Shown here: in pieces, positions 7,698 through 15,688 of the stretch | How positions within the stretch are numbered: the stretch's first letter is position 1 | Layout of the letters: every line of letters starts with the position of its first letter | Assembly: GCA_035712285.1 (NCBI GenBank) | Contig: DASTBA010000087.1 | Span: 1-19,367 of the forward strand | Direction of reading: 5' to 3' | Length of the DNA: 19,367 nucleotides | DNA from: CAMLHP01 sp035712285 | GTDB lineage: Bacteria > Gemmatimonadota > Gemmatimonadetes > Gemmatimonadales > GWC2-71-9 | Program-made: the position numbers and the translations under genes | The notes under the pieces: generated by a model | Seen by the model: only the letters and a program-made list of their open reading frames with translations | Database searches by the model: none | Told to the model about the DNA's origin: nothing

Positions 7698-7730
7698 TCG
7701 TGATTGTAACCTCGCGGAGATTCATGTCAA
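7698..7730 (-). promoter_or_regulatory. Strong divergent promoter giving a leaderless mRNA
   Basis: On the minus strand a perfect -35 TTGACA (7725-7730) and a -10 TACAAT (7703-7708, 5 of 6) are separated by 16 bp. Only 5 nt (7698-7702) lie between the -10 box and the ATG at 7697, so transcription should begin at or next to the start codon. The -35 box overlaps the gpmI start codon (7724-7726) on the other strand. It drives the SH3/antiporter genes. Confidence 0.75.
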
Positions 7731-9268
7731 AGCGGTCCGGACCGGTGGTGCTGCTGGTGCTCGACGGCTGGGGCTACCGCACCGAACGCGAGGGCAACGC
7801 CATCGAGCTGGCGAAGACGCCGGTCTGGCACCGCCTCTGGGAGGGTAGCCCTCGCACGCTGCTGGACGCGAGCGGGCTTGCGGTCGGCTTGCCGGCCGGC
7901 CAGATGGGCAACAGCGAAGTGGGGCACCTGAATCTCGGCGCCGGACGCGTGGTGCCGCAGGACATCGTGCGGATCTCGGAGAGCATCGCCACCGGCGCAT
8001 TCTTCCGGCTCCCGCCCTTCACGGCCCTGGGCGCGCACCTGCGAGAAACCGGCGGCACGCTGCATCTCGTCGGGCTCCTGGGACCCGGTGGCGTTCACGC
8101 GCTGGATACGCACCTGCTGGCGTGCCTGGAGCTTGGGGTGCGTCTCGATGTGCCGAAGATCGCCGTGCAGGGCTTTCTCGACGGGCGCGACACCCTCCCG
8201 GCCATCGGTGCCCAGGTGGTGCGCCGCCTGCTCGGTGACATGGCCCGGATCGCCGGCCCGCGCGCGGTGCTCGCCTCGCTCACCGGCCGGTACTTCGCGA
8301 TGGACCGTGACAAACGCTGGGACCGGACGCGGCTCGCGTACGACGCGCTGGTGAACGGGCAGGGCGAAGCGGCGGAGGACCCGGTCTCGGCGGTGGAGGC
8401 CAGCTACGCGCGCGGCGTCACCGACGAGTTCGTCAAGCCGATCGTGATGCAGGCCGGCGGCGGGCCGGCCTGCCCGATGCGGAGCGGCGATGCCATGCTC
8501 TGCTTCAATTTCCGCAGCGACCGCATGCGGCAGATTGTGGCGGCACTCATGGTGGACGGGTTCGGCGGGTTTCCGGTCGCGGACCGGCCGGCGCTCGCGG
8601 CCGTGACCATGACGCAGTACGACGAGACCTTCCCGGTTCCGCAGGCCTTTCCGCCCTTCAGCATGGCCCGCATCATGGCGGAGGTACTGGCGGACCGGGG
8701 GCGCACCCAGCTCAGGACCGCGGAGACGGAGAAGTACCCGCACGTGACCTATTTCTTCAACGGCGGATTCGAGACGCCCTTCCCCGGCGAGGAGCGGATC
8801 CTGATTCCCTCGCAGAAGGTCGCGACCTACGACCTCCGGCCGGAGATGAGCGCCGAGGGCATCACCGACACGCTCTGCCAGGCGATCGCGCGGCGCTCGC
8901 ACGACTTCATGCTCTGCAACCTGGCCAACGCCGACATGGTGGGCCACACCGGCGTGATGCCGGCGGTGATCACCGCCGTGGAGACGATTGACCGCTGCCT
9001 GGGGCGCATCGCGGCGGCGGCCGAGGCGGCGGATGCGCCGCTGTTCATCACGGCCGACCACGGCAATGCGGAACTGATGATCGATCCGGAGACCGGCGGA
9101 CCCCACACCGCGCACACCACCAATCCGGTGCCGCTGGTGGCGCTCCGGGCCGGCAGCGCCCGGCTTCGGGGCGGCGGCGCCCTGGGCGATGTGGCGCCCA
9201 CCCTGCTCAGATTGATGGGACTTGAACCGTCGCCCGAGATGACCGGGCGCGACCTTCGCGAGGCCTGA
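7724..9268 (+). CDS. gpmI: 2,3-bisphosphoglycerate-independent phosphoglycerate mutase
   Basis: This 514-residue cytoplasmic enzyme interconverts 3- and 2-phosphoglycerate in glycolysis and gluconeogenesis using two Mn2+ ions. The N-terminus has VLLVLDGWGYR with metal ligand D14. The catalytic phosphoserine is S64 in GQMGNSEVGHLNLGAGR. The C-terminal metal motifs NLANADMVGHTG and ADHGNAE, followed by HTTNPVPLV, are intact. Length and domain order (phosphatase/transferase) match the Bacillus enzyme. The ATG at 7724 is preferred over the GTG at 7700 because GGAG sits 5 nt upstream and the N-terminus then fits the family. Its stop codon overlaps the next ATG by 1 bp. A Mn-dependent enzyme close to a Mn riboswitch locus is noted, but no link is shown. 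Confidence 0.97.
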   Translation: MSKRSGPVVLLVLDGWGYRTEREGNAIELAKTPVWHRLWEGSPRTLLDASGLAVGLPAGQMGNSEVGHLNLGAGRVVPQDIVRISESIATGAFFRLPPFTALGAHLRETGGTLHLVGLLGPGGVHALDTHLLACLELGVRLDVPKIAVQGFLDGRDTLPAIGAQVVRRLLGDMARIAGPRAVLASLTGRYFAMDRDKRWDRTRLAYDALVNGQGEAAEDPVSAVEASYARGVTDEFVKPIVMQAGGGPACPMRSGDAMLCFNFRSDRMRQIVAALMVDGFGGFPVADRPALAAVTMTQYDETFPVPQAFPPFSMARIMAEVLADRGRTQLRTAETEKYPHVTYFFNGGFETPFPGEERILIPSQKVATYDLRPEMSAEGITDTLCQAIARRSHDFMLCNLANADMVGHTGVMPAVITAVETIDRCLGRIAAAAEAADAPLFITADHGNAELMIDPETGGPHTAHTTNPVPLVALRAGSARLRGGGALGDVAPTLLRLMGLEPSPEMTGRDLREA

Positions 9269-9978
9269 TGCGCGTCCTCTCCCTGCCGGTGCTGCTCCTG
9301 ATGGCGAGTTCGGCGCCTGCCATGGCCCAGGTGGGGCATCCGCCCGACCAGACCCCGTACCGGGACCTGGTGCCCGGACATACGTTCACCCCCATGGCCG
9401 GCTACGTCGGCGGCAGCGGCGGACCGCTCAAGCTCGGTCCCCACGCCGGCATGGTATATGGCGCACGCTACGACTTCCGGTCCAACCGGAATCTCGGATT
9501 CGCGCTCTCGGTGGCGACCGGCAAGCTGGACCGCCTGATCGTGAACCCGTTCGTGAAGCTCGCGAACCGGACCTCGGGCCCGGTCCAGCAGCGGACCACC
9601 TTCGTGGACCTCACCGCGCAATTCAACGTGAGCGGGGGCAAGTCGTGGCATGGACTCGCGCCCTACATCGGCCTGAGCGGCGGTATCGCCCTCTCCGACC
9701 GGGAGCCGTCCGACACCAGCGGCTACAAGTTCGGCAACAAGTTCTACGTCGCCCCGCAGCTCGGCGTCAGGTATTTCGTGACCAGTCACCTCAACCTGCG
9801 CGCCGACATGCGCGGTGTCTTCTGGAAGCTCACCTATCCGAACTCCTTCACGCAGGAGCCGGTAGAGGAACCGGGCACCGCCGATTCGCCGAACGCGGTA
9901 CGGCCCACGGGCGACCTGTCCGACTGGACGCTCACCCCCTGGTTCCAGGTCGGCCTGGGGTACGTATTCCACTGGTAA
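9268..9978 (+). CDS. Predicted outer-membrane beta-barrel protein
   Basis: This 236-residue protein has a signal peptide (about 1-21, cut after AMA). It then shows alternating hydrophobic/polar strands rich in Gly, Tyr and Phe, and ends in GLGYVFHW, a C-terminal aromatic typical of barrels recognised by the BAM machinery. After the signal peptide comes TPYRDLVPGHTFTP, a PYRD-type segment I associate with outer-membrane proteins of Gemmatimonadota-like genomes. No binding motif is visible. It starts in a TGATG overlap with gpmI and is 110 bp upstream of a second barrel gene. OmpW-like porins are one alternative. The role is unknown. Confidence 0.72.
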   Translation: MRVLSLPVLLLMASSAPAMAQVGHPPDQTPYRDLVPGHTFTPMAGYVGGSGGPLKLGPHAGMVYGARYDFRSNRNLGFALSVATGKLDRLIVNPFVKLANRTSGPVQQRTTFVDLTAQFNVSGGKSWHGLAPYIGLSGGIALSDREPSDTSGYKFGNKFYVAPQLGVRYFVTSHLNLRADMRGVFWKLTYPNSFTQEPVEEPGTADSPNAVRPTGDLSDWTLTPWFQVGLGYVFHW

Positions 9979-9997
9979 GGAAAGCGGAGGATTCCAG

Positions 9998-10031
9998 CGT
10001 GCCGGGTGTGTGCCTGTCAGTCCCCGGCGCG
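9998..10031 (+). terminator. Possible stem-loop in the gap between the two barrel genes
   Basis: CGTGCCGGG (9998-10006) pairs with CCCGGCGCG (10023-10031), 9 bp with one G-T wobble and a 16-nt loop. No T run follows, so termination by this hairpin alone is doubtful. Nothing else is evident in the 110-bp gap 9979-10088. Confidence 0.25.
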
Positions 10032-10088
10032 TCTGGCTAGGGAGAACCCGAAGTCCGGCGGGCACGACCATCCACTCCTGGGACGCAC

Positions 10089-10892
10089 ATGAAGCTTCCG
10101 GCCACCGTCGCCGCACTTGCGCTGCTCCTCCCCACCGTTGCCCAGGGCCAGCAGCGGGATCAGGCCCGCCTCATCTTCAACGTCTCCGCCGGCTTCCTGC
10201 CGGGCTCCGGCCTCTGGCGCGTGGACGGGCAGCCCCTCTACGACGACCTGGGCGGCGAGACGGTCATAGACTCGCTCAATATCCGGCGCCGGGTGCGCGG
10301 CAGCCTCACGCTCGGTGTCCGCGGCATCTATTTCCGCAATGCCAACGTCGGCTTCTTCGGCGAGGCGTTCCTGCTCGGGCTCGGGCTGGACGACAGTTGC
10401 GGCCGCTCCCACAGTACGTCATCGGTGCGCAACCAGCAGGTGTGCCAGAGCATTGACGCGGCGGAGACCCCGGCCTCCGGCGTGGAGGTGGGCGGCGGCA
10501 TGATGTACCGGGTGGCAAGCCAGAGCATCGTCTCGCCCTACGCGCGGGCGAGCGTGGGACTCGCGGTGACCACACGGAGCGTGACGTCTACCGTCGGCAG
10601 CTTTGCCGACCCCAGCACCGGCGAAGCAGTCGAAGTGGACATCTACCAGGACAGGCACAACTCCGGCCTCTTCCTCGCCGGCACCCTGGGCGCCGGCTTC
10701 ACTGCCCAGGTCTCTCCCGGCTACCAGATGCGCTTCGAGGTGCGGGACAACATGGTCCGCCTTCCGGTGATCGCGGGACCCACCGTCCAGGATGGCCTCG
10801 TTCCCCCGCTCCGCCATACCCTCCACCACAGCCTGTCGATCGAGTTCGGCTTCGATGTCGTGCTCGAACGGCGCCACGGGCGCCGCTACTGA
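10089..10892 (+). CDS. Predicted outer-membrane beta-barrel protein (second)
   Basis: This 267-residue protein has a signal peptide (1-20, AQGQ cut) and alternating strand patterns. The C-terminal strand SIEFGFDVVLERRHGRRY ends in Tyr after a basic stretch. A Cys pair (about 104 and 118) brackets a Ser-rich loop and could form a disulfide in an extracellular loop. Segments such as GVRGIYFRNANVGFFGEAFLLGLG and GLFLAGTLGAGFTAQVSPG are amphipathic barrel strands. No family is recognised. It sits between another barrel gene and the mobA-moeA pair. The mobA GTG is 1 bp after its stop, so these genes are likely co-transcribed. Confidence 0.7.
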   Translation: MKLPATVAALALLLPTVAQGQQRDQARLIFNVSAGFLPGSGLWRVDGQPLYDDLGGETVIDSLNIRRRVRGSLTLGVRGIYFRNANVGFFGEAFLLGLGLDDSCGRSHSTSSVRNQQVCQSIDAAETPASGVEVGGGMMYRVASQSIVSPYARASVGLAVTTRSVTSTVGSFADPSTGEAVEVDIYQDRHNSGLFLAGTLGAGFTAQVSPGYQMRFEVRDNMVRLPVIAGPTVQDGLVPPLRHTLHHSLSIEFGFDVVLERRHGRRY

Positions 10893-10893
10893 C

Positions 10894-11496
10894 GTGGCCG
10901 CCGGCGCCATCCTGGCCGGCGGTGCCGCCTCGCGGTTCGGGGGGCGCGCGAAGGGGCTGGAGCGCGTCGGCGGTGCGAGGATCATCGACCGTCTCGCCGC
11001 CATGCTGACCGATACGCTCGGCACCGCACCGCTGGTCGTGAGCAACGACCCCGGCGCGGCCCGGTGGGCCGCCGGTCTCAGTGTCGTCCCCGACGACCTC
11101 CCGGGGGAAGGTGCCCTCGGCGGCATCTACACCGCCGTGCGGCAGGCACCGGCGCCGGTGATCTGCGTTGCCTGGGACATGCCGTTCGTGACCCGGGACG
11201 TGGTGCGGCTCCTGGCGGATGCGCTGGCCGGCGGTGCGGACGCCGTGCTCCCGGCGAGCCCGGGACCGCGCGGTGTGGAGCCCCTCTGCGCTGGTTACGG
11301 TCCCGCGTGCGAGGCGGCCATCCGCGCGGCGATCGCCCGTGGCGACCGGCGCGCGATCGCCTTCCACCACGACATCCGGCTCCGCATCATTCCGCTGGCC
11401 GATATCTCGGCCATCGGTGATCCGGCCCGCCTCTTCTTCAACATCAACACCGCCGAGGACCTGGAGCAGGCGGAACTGCAGTGGGCGCATCCGTGA
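10894..11496 (+). CDS. mobA: Molybdenum cofactor guanylyltransferase
   Basis: This 200-residue nucleotidyltransferase transfers GMP onto molybdenum-molybdopterin to make the guanine dinucleotide form of the cofactor. The GTP-binding loop is LAGGAASRFGGRAK (7-20). The metal/phosphate aspartate follows in CVAWDMPFVT. The C-terminal FFNINTAEDL motif is typical of the family, and length is normal. GTG at 10894 places LAGG six residues from the start as in other MobA proteins. An ATG at 10855 would add 13 residues and overlap the barrel gene by 38 bp. The gene overlaps moeA by 4 or 16 bp depending on its start. Confidence 0.92.
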   Translation: MAAGAILAGGAASRFGGRAKGLERVGGARIIDRLAAMLTDTLGTAPLVVSNDPGAARWAAGLSVVPDDLPGEGALGGIYTAVRQAPAPVICVAWDMPFVTRDVVRLLADALAGGADAVLPASPGPRGVEPLCAGYGPACEAAIRAAIARGDRRAIAFHHDIRLRIIPLADISAIGDPARLFFNINTAEDLEQAELQWAHP

Positions 11497-12749
11497 CCGA
11501 GACGATGCTCTCGGCCCGCCAGGCGGCGCTCACGATCCTGGAACATGTGGAGCCGCAGCCGGCCCTTCGGGTGCCGCTCGATGACGCGCTGGACTCGGTG
11601 CTCGCCGAGGACATCTCGAGTCCCATCAACGTCCCGTACTGGGCCAATTCGGCAATGGACGGCTATGCCGTACGCACCCAGGATGTCCGCGGCGCGAGCG
11701 CGGAGCGCCCGGTGCGCCTCCGCGTCGTCGAGAGCATTCCGGCCGGACGGTTTCCGGAACGTGCCGTCGCGGCCGGCGAGTGCGCCCGCATCTTCACCGG
11801 CGCCCCGCTGCCGGTGGGTGCCGACTGCGTCATCCGACAGGAGGACACGGACCAGGGCACCGGCCATGTCGCGGTGCTGAACGATCGCGATGCCGGCTTG
11901 AACGTGCGGCTCGCCGGCGAGGATATCCGTGCGGGCGACCTGGTGCTGCCCGCCGGCCACGTGCTGGGAGCGGCCGCCCTGGGCGTGCTGGCGTCACTCG
12001 CGGTGGCGCATCCGCTGGTACACCGGCGGCCGCGGGTGGGGATCCTGGGCGGGGGAGACGAGATCGCGGACGTGGATCAGCCGGAGGAGATCCTGGCGGG
12101 CCGGAAGGTCGCGAGCAGCAACACGCATTCCCTCGCCGCCCTCGTGCGGCTGGCGGGTGGCGAGCCGGTCAGTCTCGGCATCGCCCGCGACACGCCCGAG
12201 TCGCTGCGCGCGCACCTGGCGCCGGCGCTCGATTGCGACATGCTCATCACCAGCGCCGGTGTCAGCGTGGGCGAGCACGACCACCTCCGCGACGTGCTCC
12301 AGGCCCTCGGCACCGACCTCAAGTTCTGGCGGGTGCGGATGCGCCCCGGCGCACCGGTAGGCTTCGGGATGCTGGGAGAAATCCCGTGGCTCGGCCTGCC
12401 TGGCAACCCGGTGAGCAGCATGGTGACCTTCGAGCTGTTCGCCCGGCCGGCGATCCGCCGCATGTGCGGCCACCCGGCGCCGTTCCGGCGCGGCGTGACG
12501 GTCGAGATCCGGGAAGCCATCTCGCTCAAGCCCCGCCTGCAGCACTTCCTGCGTGCCGTGGTGACCGACGCCGGCGGCGTCCTGGAGGCGCGGCTCACGG
12601 GCCCCCAGGGATCCGGCATCCTCACTTCGATGCTCAGGGCCAACGCCCTGCTCGTCATCCCCGAGGGCCAGCACGAAACGGCGGCCGGGGCCGAGGCGGT
12701 CGCCATCCTGCTGGACGATCCCGCGCACGACACCCGGCCGCCGTTCTGA
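11493..12749 (+). CDS. moeA: Molybdopterin molybdenumtransferase (MoeA)
   Basis: This 418-residue enzyme inserts molybdate into adenylylated molybdopterin. MoeA landmarks appear in order: NSAMDGYAVR and FTGAPLPVGAD in domains I-III, then the MogA-like domain with GGGDEI, SAGVSVGEHDHLRDVL, FWRVRMRPGAPVGFG and GLPGNPVSSMV. The C-terminal MoeA domain follows. The start is uncertain among GTG 11481, GTG 11493 and ATG 11505. GTG 11493 gives a GTGA overlap with the mobA stop and an N-terminus MTETMLSARQA. Together with mobA it completes the last steps of the molybdenum cofactor pathway; moaA-E are not in the window. A short GC hairpin follows the stop, before the convergent peptidase gene. Confidence 0.95.
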   Translation: MTETMLSARQAALTILEHVEPQPALRVPLDDALDSVLAEDISSPINVPYWANSAMDGYAVRTQDVRGASAERPVRLRVVESIPAGRFPERAVAAGECARIFTGAPLPVGADCVIRQEDTDQGTGHVAVLNDRDAGLNVRLAGEDIRAGDLVLPAGHVLGAAALGVLASLAVAHPLVHRRPRVGILGGGDEIADVDQPEEILAGRKVASSNTHSLAALVRLAGGEPVSLGIARDTPESLRAHLAPALDCDMLITSAGVSVGEHDHLRDVLQALGTDLKFWRVRMRPGAPVGFGMLGEIPWLGLPGNPVSSMVTFELFARPAIRRMCGHPAPFRRGVTVEIREAISLKPRLQHFLRAVVTDAGGVLEARLTGPQGSGILTSMLRANALLVIPEGQHETAAGAEAVAILLDDPAHDTRPPF

Positions 12750-12771
12750 TGCCGCCGCTGCGGCGGCGGCG
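12750..12771. terminator. GC-only hairpin between convergent genes
   Basis: The whole 22-bp gap between moeA and the convergent S46 peptidase gene is taken up by GCCGCCGC at 12751-12758 and GCGGCGGC at 12760-12767. These can pair with a short loop on either strand. There is no T run on either side, so a bidirectional stop signal is plausible but unproven. Confidence 0.3.
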
Positions 12772-14868
12772 CTACCGGCCGGTCAGCTCATCCGCGATCC
12801 GCGCCGCCCCGTAGACATTCCGCAACGCCTCCGGAATGGCCCGGGAGCTCACGCTCACCGCGCGCATCGGCCCGTTGGACCCGATGAAATAATTGGGCAG
12901 CGACTCGATGTTGCCGTCGAAGATCAGCCCGACGATCTCGGCGTTCCGGTTGATGACCGGGCTGCCGGAATTGCCGCCGATGATGTCGTTGGTGGAGACG
13001 AAATCGAGCGGCGTCGCGAGGTCGAGGCGGGGCTGCGCCTGCTTCCAGCGCTCCGGCAGCTGGAACGGCGGCTTGTCGTCGAAATCCGCCGACCGGCCAT
13101 AGAGGCCGTAGAACGTCGTCTTGTACGACGCCTTGGTGCCGTTCATCGGGTAGCCCTTCACCACCCCGTCGGAGATGCGCAGCGTGAAGGTGGCGTCCGG
13201 CGGCAGCGTGGTGCCGTACGCCGCGAACACCGCCTTCCCGATCTTCCCGGCGTTGGACTCGATCACGTCACTCTGGTGGGCCTGCCGCATCGCCGCCGGC
13301 GTGGCCAGCGGATCGATGGCGCGGGCCACCACGATCAGCGGGTCGGTCGAGGCATTCACTGCCGCCGATCCACCATCCATCAGCTGCTTCCGCACCGCCG
13401 GGTCCGTCAGCTTCGTGCCGGAGATGAGCGCGTCAGCCGCCGCGGCCGGTGTGCGGCCGGCCAGCACTGCCCGGAGGAATGGATCGGCCGCCGGCAACTC
13501 CTTCGACGCCGCCTCCAGCTGGGCGGTGAGCAGCATCTTCTCCAGCGTCAGGTCGAACTGCGAGGCGGGCGCCGAGACCAGGCGCTTCAGGTTGTCGAGG
13601 CCGGCCCCGCGATACTGCGGGAGGCGGAGCGAGTCGGGCAGGGCCCCCTGCTTCGGCAGGCGCACCAGCGCGCCGGCATACCCCAGCAGCTGCGAGCCGC
13701 CGAAGCCGTACCAGCGCTGCGGCATCGCGTCGCGGGTCTGCGCCTGCTCCGCCAGCGCGATCGCGTCCCAGGCGCCGCCGTACTGGGCCCGGAGGGCGGG
13801 CTTCGCCATGATGCGGGCGCGGAAGTCCTTCTCGAAGTCCGCCTTCTTCCGCATGATCGTCGAATCCAGGAGGCCGCTCCGGTATCCGGTCAGCGCCTTG
13901 AGCGAGTTCTTGAGCCCGAAGATGGTGTTCTCGTACTGGCGGGCGGCTGCGGGATCCTGCGCCGAGCGGGCCTCGTACACGCCGGCCTGCCGGGCAAGTG
14001 TCTGCAGGCGGCCGGGCAGGCCGATGTCGCGGAGGTAGCGCATCTGGGCCATCGTGTTGAGGCGGCCGGTCCCTCCCGGATTGCCGGTCACGAAGACCAG
14101 GTCGCCCTCGGTGGCACCGCCGGCGCTCCAGGAGAAGTAGTCCTTCGGGTGGAAGGGCTGGTCGTTCTGGTACACCCGCAGCAGCGACACATCCAGGTCG
14201 TAACGCGGGAAGGTGAAGTTGTCGGGATCGCCGCCGAAGAAGCTGATCGCCTCCTCCGGCGCCATCACCAGGCGGACGTCATTGTAGCGCTGGTACTGAT
14301 AGAGCGAGTAGCGGCCGCCGTTGTAGAGCGTCACCACCTGGCAGATGACGTCGGGGGCCGTTGCGCATCCCTTTTCCAGCGTGCCGATGACCGCGGACCG
14401 CTGCTCGGCCTGCTTGCCGGGGCTGGTGGCGGTCACCGCCGCCTGTACCTTCGCGGTCACGTCGGTGATGGACTGCAGCTGGTCCACGTACATGCCGGGG
14501 CACTTGCGCTCGTCCTGGATGCTGGTGGAGACGAAGCCCGTCTCCATATAGTTCGTGTCGGCCGGGGAAGCCGCCGCGATGCAGGACCGGGCGCAGTGAT
14601 GGTTGGTCATCACCAGTCCCTGGCCCGAGACGAAGGACGCGGAGCAGCCGGGCAGGCGCACCGACGCCAGCCGCACATGGTCCAGCCAGCCGGCGGGCGG
14701 CGTGAAGTTGTAGGTGGTCTTCCAGTAGTCGAGCGGCGGGGCATCGAAGGTCCACATCGTCCCGAAATCCTTGACGAACGCCGCGTTCGATTCCTGGGCC
14801 GGCGCGGGCTGCGCCGCCAGCAGGAGAGCCGCCACCACCGGGAGCACACGAACCAGTCCGATGCGCAT
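12772..14868 (-). CDS. S46-family dipeptidyl-peptidase, DPP7 (Gly) type
   Basis: This 698-residue secreted or periplasmic serine exopeptidase releases dipeptides from peptide N-termini. The signal peptide is 1-25 (cut after QPAPAQ). The chymotrypsin-like triad is H91 in TNHHC, D226 in DLDVSLLRVY and S634 in GGNSGSPV. The residue 18 after the catalytic Ser, equivalent to position 673 of the Porphyromonas enzymes, is G652 in LIFDGN. By precedent Gly gives DPP7-type preference for hydrophobic or neutral P1, and Arg gives DPP11 acid specificity. Length is normal. Residues 92-96 (CARSC) add a second Cys next to the usual one. The start is supported by GAGAGG 6 nt upstream. It is divergent from the HD-domain gene across an 81-bp gap (14869-14949) with no clear promoter. 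Confidence 0.95.
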   Translation of the reverse strand: MRIGLVRVLPVVAALLLAAQPAPAQESNAAFVKDFGTMWTFDAPPLDYWKTTYNFTPPAGWLDHVRLASVRLPGCSASFVSGQGLVMTNHHCARSCIAAASPADTNYMETGFVSTSIQDERKCPGMYVDQLQSITDVTAKVQAAVTATSPGKQAEQRSAVIGTLEKGCATAPDVICQVVTLYNGGRYSLYQYQRYNDVRLVMAPEEAISFFGGDPDNFTFPRYDLDVSLLRVYQNDQPFHPKDYFSWSAGGATEGDLVFVTGNPGGTGRLNTMAQMRYLRDIGLPGRLQTLARQAGVYEARSAQDPAAARQYENTIFGLKNSLKALTGYRSGLLDSTIMRKKADFEKDFRARIMAKPALRAQYGGAWDAIALAEQAQTRDAMPQRWYGFGGSQLLGYAGALVRLPKQGALPDSLRLPQYRGAGLDNLKRLVSAPASQFDLTLEKMLLTAQLEAASKELPAADPFLRAVLAGRTPAAAADALISGTKLTDPAVRKQLMDGGSAAVNASTDPLIVVARAIDPLATPAAMRQAHQSDVIESNAGKIGKAVFAAYGTTLPPDATFTLRISDGVVKGYPMNGTKASYKTTFYGLYGRSADFDDKPPFQLPERWKQAQPRLDLATPLDFVSTNDIIGGNSGSPVINRNAEIVGLIFDGNIESLPNYFIGSNGPMRAVSVSSRAIPEALRNVYGAARIADELTGR

Positions 14869-14949
14869 CGCTTGCCTCTCAGGGCCTGAAGGGTCGCTGT
14901 GGAATGCCCTCAAGCTACACCGCGGCCAATGCTTCCGCGAGCGGCGCGG

Positions 14950-15588
14950 ATGACCGCTGACGCGCGGTTCCTCGACGTGTGGACGGCGGCCGGCGCCGGG
15001 GCCGGCGCCCCGGCCGCCTTCGCCGAACTGTCCCGGCGCCTGGCCGAGCCTGCTCGCCACTACCACACGCTCGCACACGTACTCGCGACGCTCGCTGCGC
15101 TCGACACCTGCCGCCACCGGCTGGTGCGTCCGGCAGAGGCGGAGCTTGCACTGTGGTATCACGACGCGGTGTACGACACCGGCCGGAACGACAACGAAGC
15201 CCGGAGCGCCGACCTGGCGGCGGCCACGCTGGAGGCGGCAGGCATGGCCACTGATGTGGTGGCACGGATCCGCTCGATGATCGGTGACACCCGCCACGCC
15301 GAACCGGCCAGTTCCCCGGACGGACAACTGGTGGCTGACGCGGACCTGGCCATCCTGGCCGCCGAGCCGTCCGTTTTCGACGCCTACGACGCCGCCATCC
15401 GCGAGGAGTACGGCTGGGTGCCGGAGCCGGTCTACCGCGCCGAGCGCCGGCGCATTCTCGCGGAATTCCTTTCGCGGCCCCGGATCTACCAGAGCGAGTG
15501 CTTCAGGCAGCGGTTCGAGGCCGCCGCCCGCGCCAATCTTGAACGGGCGGTGCAGCGGCTGTATCTTTCCCGGCCAGAAGGGGAGTAG
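14950..15588 (+). CDS. Predicted HD-superfamily metal-dependent phosphohydrolase
   Basis: This 212-residue cytoplasmic protein matches the COG4339-like family of predicted metal-dependent hydrolases. Metal-binding motifs are HYHTLAHV (37-44), WYHDAVYD with H71-D72, and ADADLAIL (D130/D132). The substrate is unknown. The ATG at 14950 gives the usual family length of about 200-215; a reading from 14899 adds only a low-complexity tail. The last codons overlap regulatory DNA: the TTGAAC/TATCTT promoter (15539-15567) and the GGGGAGTAG motif of the downstream riboswitch, whose TAG is this gene's stop codon. Confidence 0.88.
   Translation: MTADARFLDVWTAAGAGAGAPAAFAELSRRLAEPARHYHTLAHVLATLAALDTCRHRLVRPAEAELALWYHDAVYDTGRNDNEARSADLAAATLEAAGMATDVVARIRSMIGDTRHAEPASSPDGQLVADADLAILAAEPSVFDAYDAAIREEYGWVPEPVYRAERRRILAEFLSRPRIYQSECFRQRFEAAARANLERAVQRLYLSRPEGE
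15539..15567 (+). promoter_or_regulatory. Promoter for the riboswitch-htpX-terC unit, inside the HD gene
   Basis: TTGAAC (15539-15544) and TATCTT (15562-15567) are separated by exactly 17 bp, each matching 4 of 6 consensus bases. A start about 7 nt downstream of the -10 box would be at about 15574, immediately before the first riboswitch bases at 15577. That fit supports the promoter although its boxes are only moderately good. Confidence 0.65.
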
Positions 15589-15688
15589 CTCGTCCGCCGT
15601 ATGGCGGAAGGCCGGATCGTCAGGACTGTCCGAGAGGGCACGGTCCGGCCAGGAGGCGGGGAAATCCCGGCCTCAGGGCGAGACCTTC
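15577..15688 (+). promoter_or_regulatory. yybP-ykoY manganese riboswitch
   Basis: The 5' side has GAAGGGGAGTAGC (15577-15589) and the 3' side has GCGAGACCTTC (15678-15688), the hallmark paired ends of the Mn2+-sensing yybP-ykoY aptamer. Closing stem P1 pairs GAAGG (15577-15581) with CCTTC (15684-15688). Inner parts include a hairpin CCGCC-GTAT-GGCGG (about 15594-15607), a long arm GGCCGG...CCGGCC (about 15610-15650) with CGTCAG on its 5' side, and a hairpin GAGGC...GCCTC (about 15653-15674). The downstream gene pair includes terC, a family classically regulated by this riboswitch. Known members bind Mn2+ and act as ON switches. Confidence 0.9.

Noticed and set aside
7700..7723. GTG start for gpmI at 7700
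   Set aside because: It would add eight residues before the usual N-terminus and has no ribosome-binding site, while ATG 7724 has GGAG at proper distance.
14869..14949. Divergent promoters between the S46 peptidase and HD genes
   Set aside because: Candidate -35 boxes such as TTGAGG occur on the minus strand, but no -10 box with proper spacing was found.
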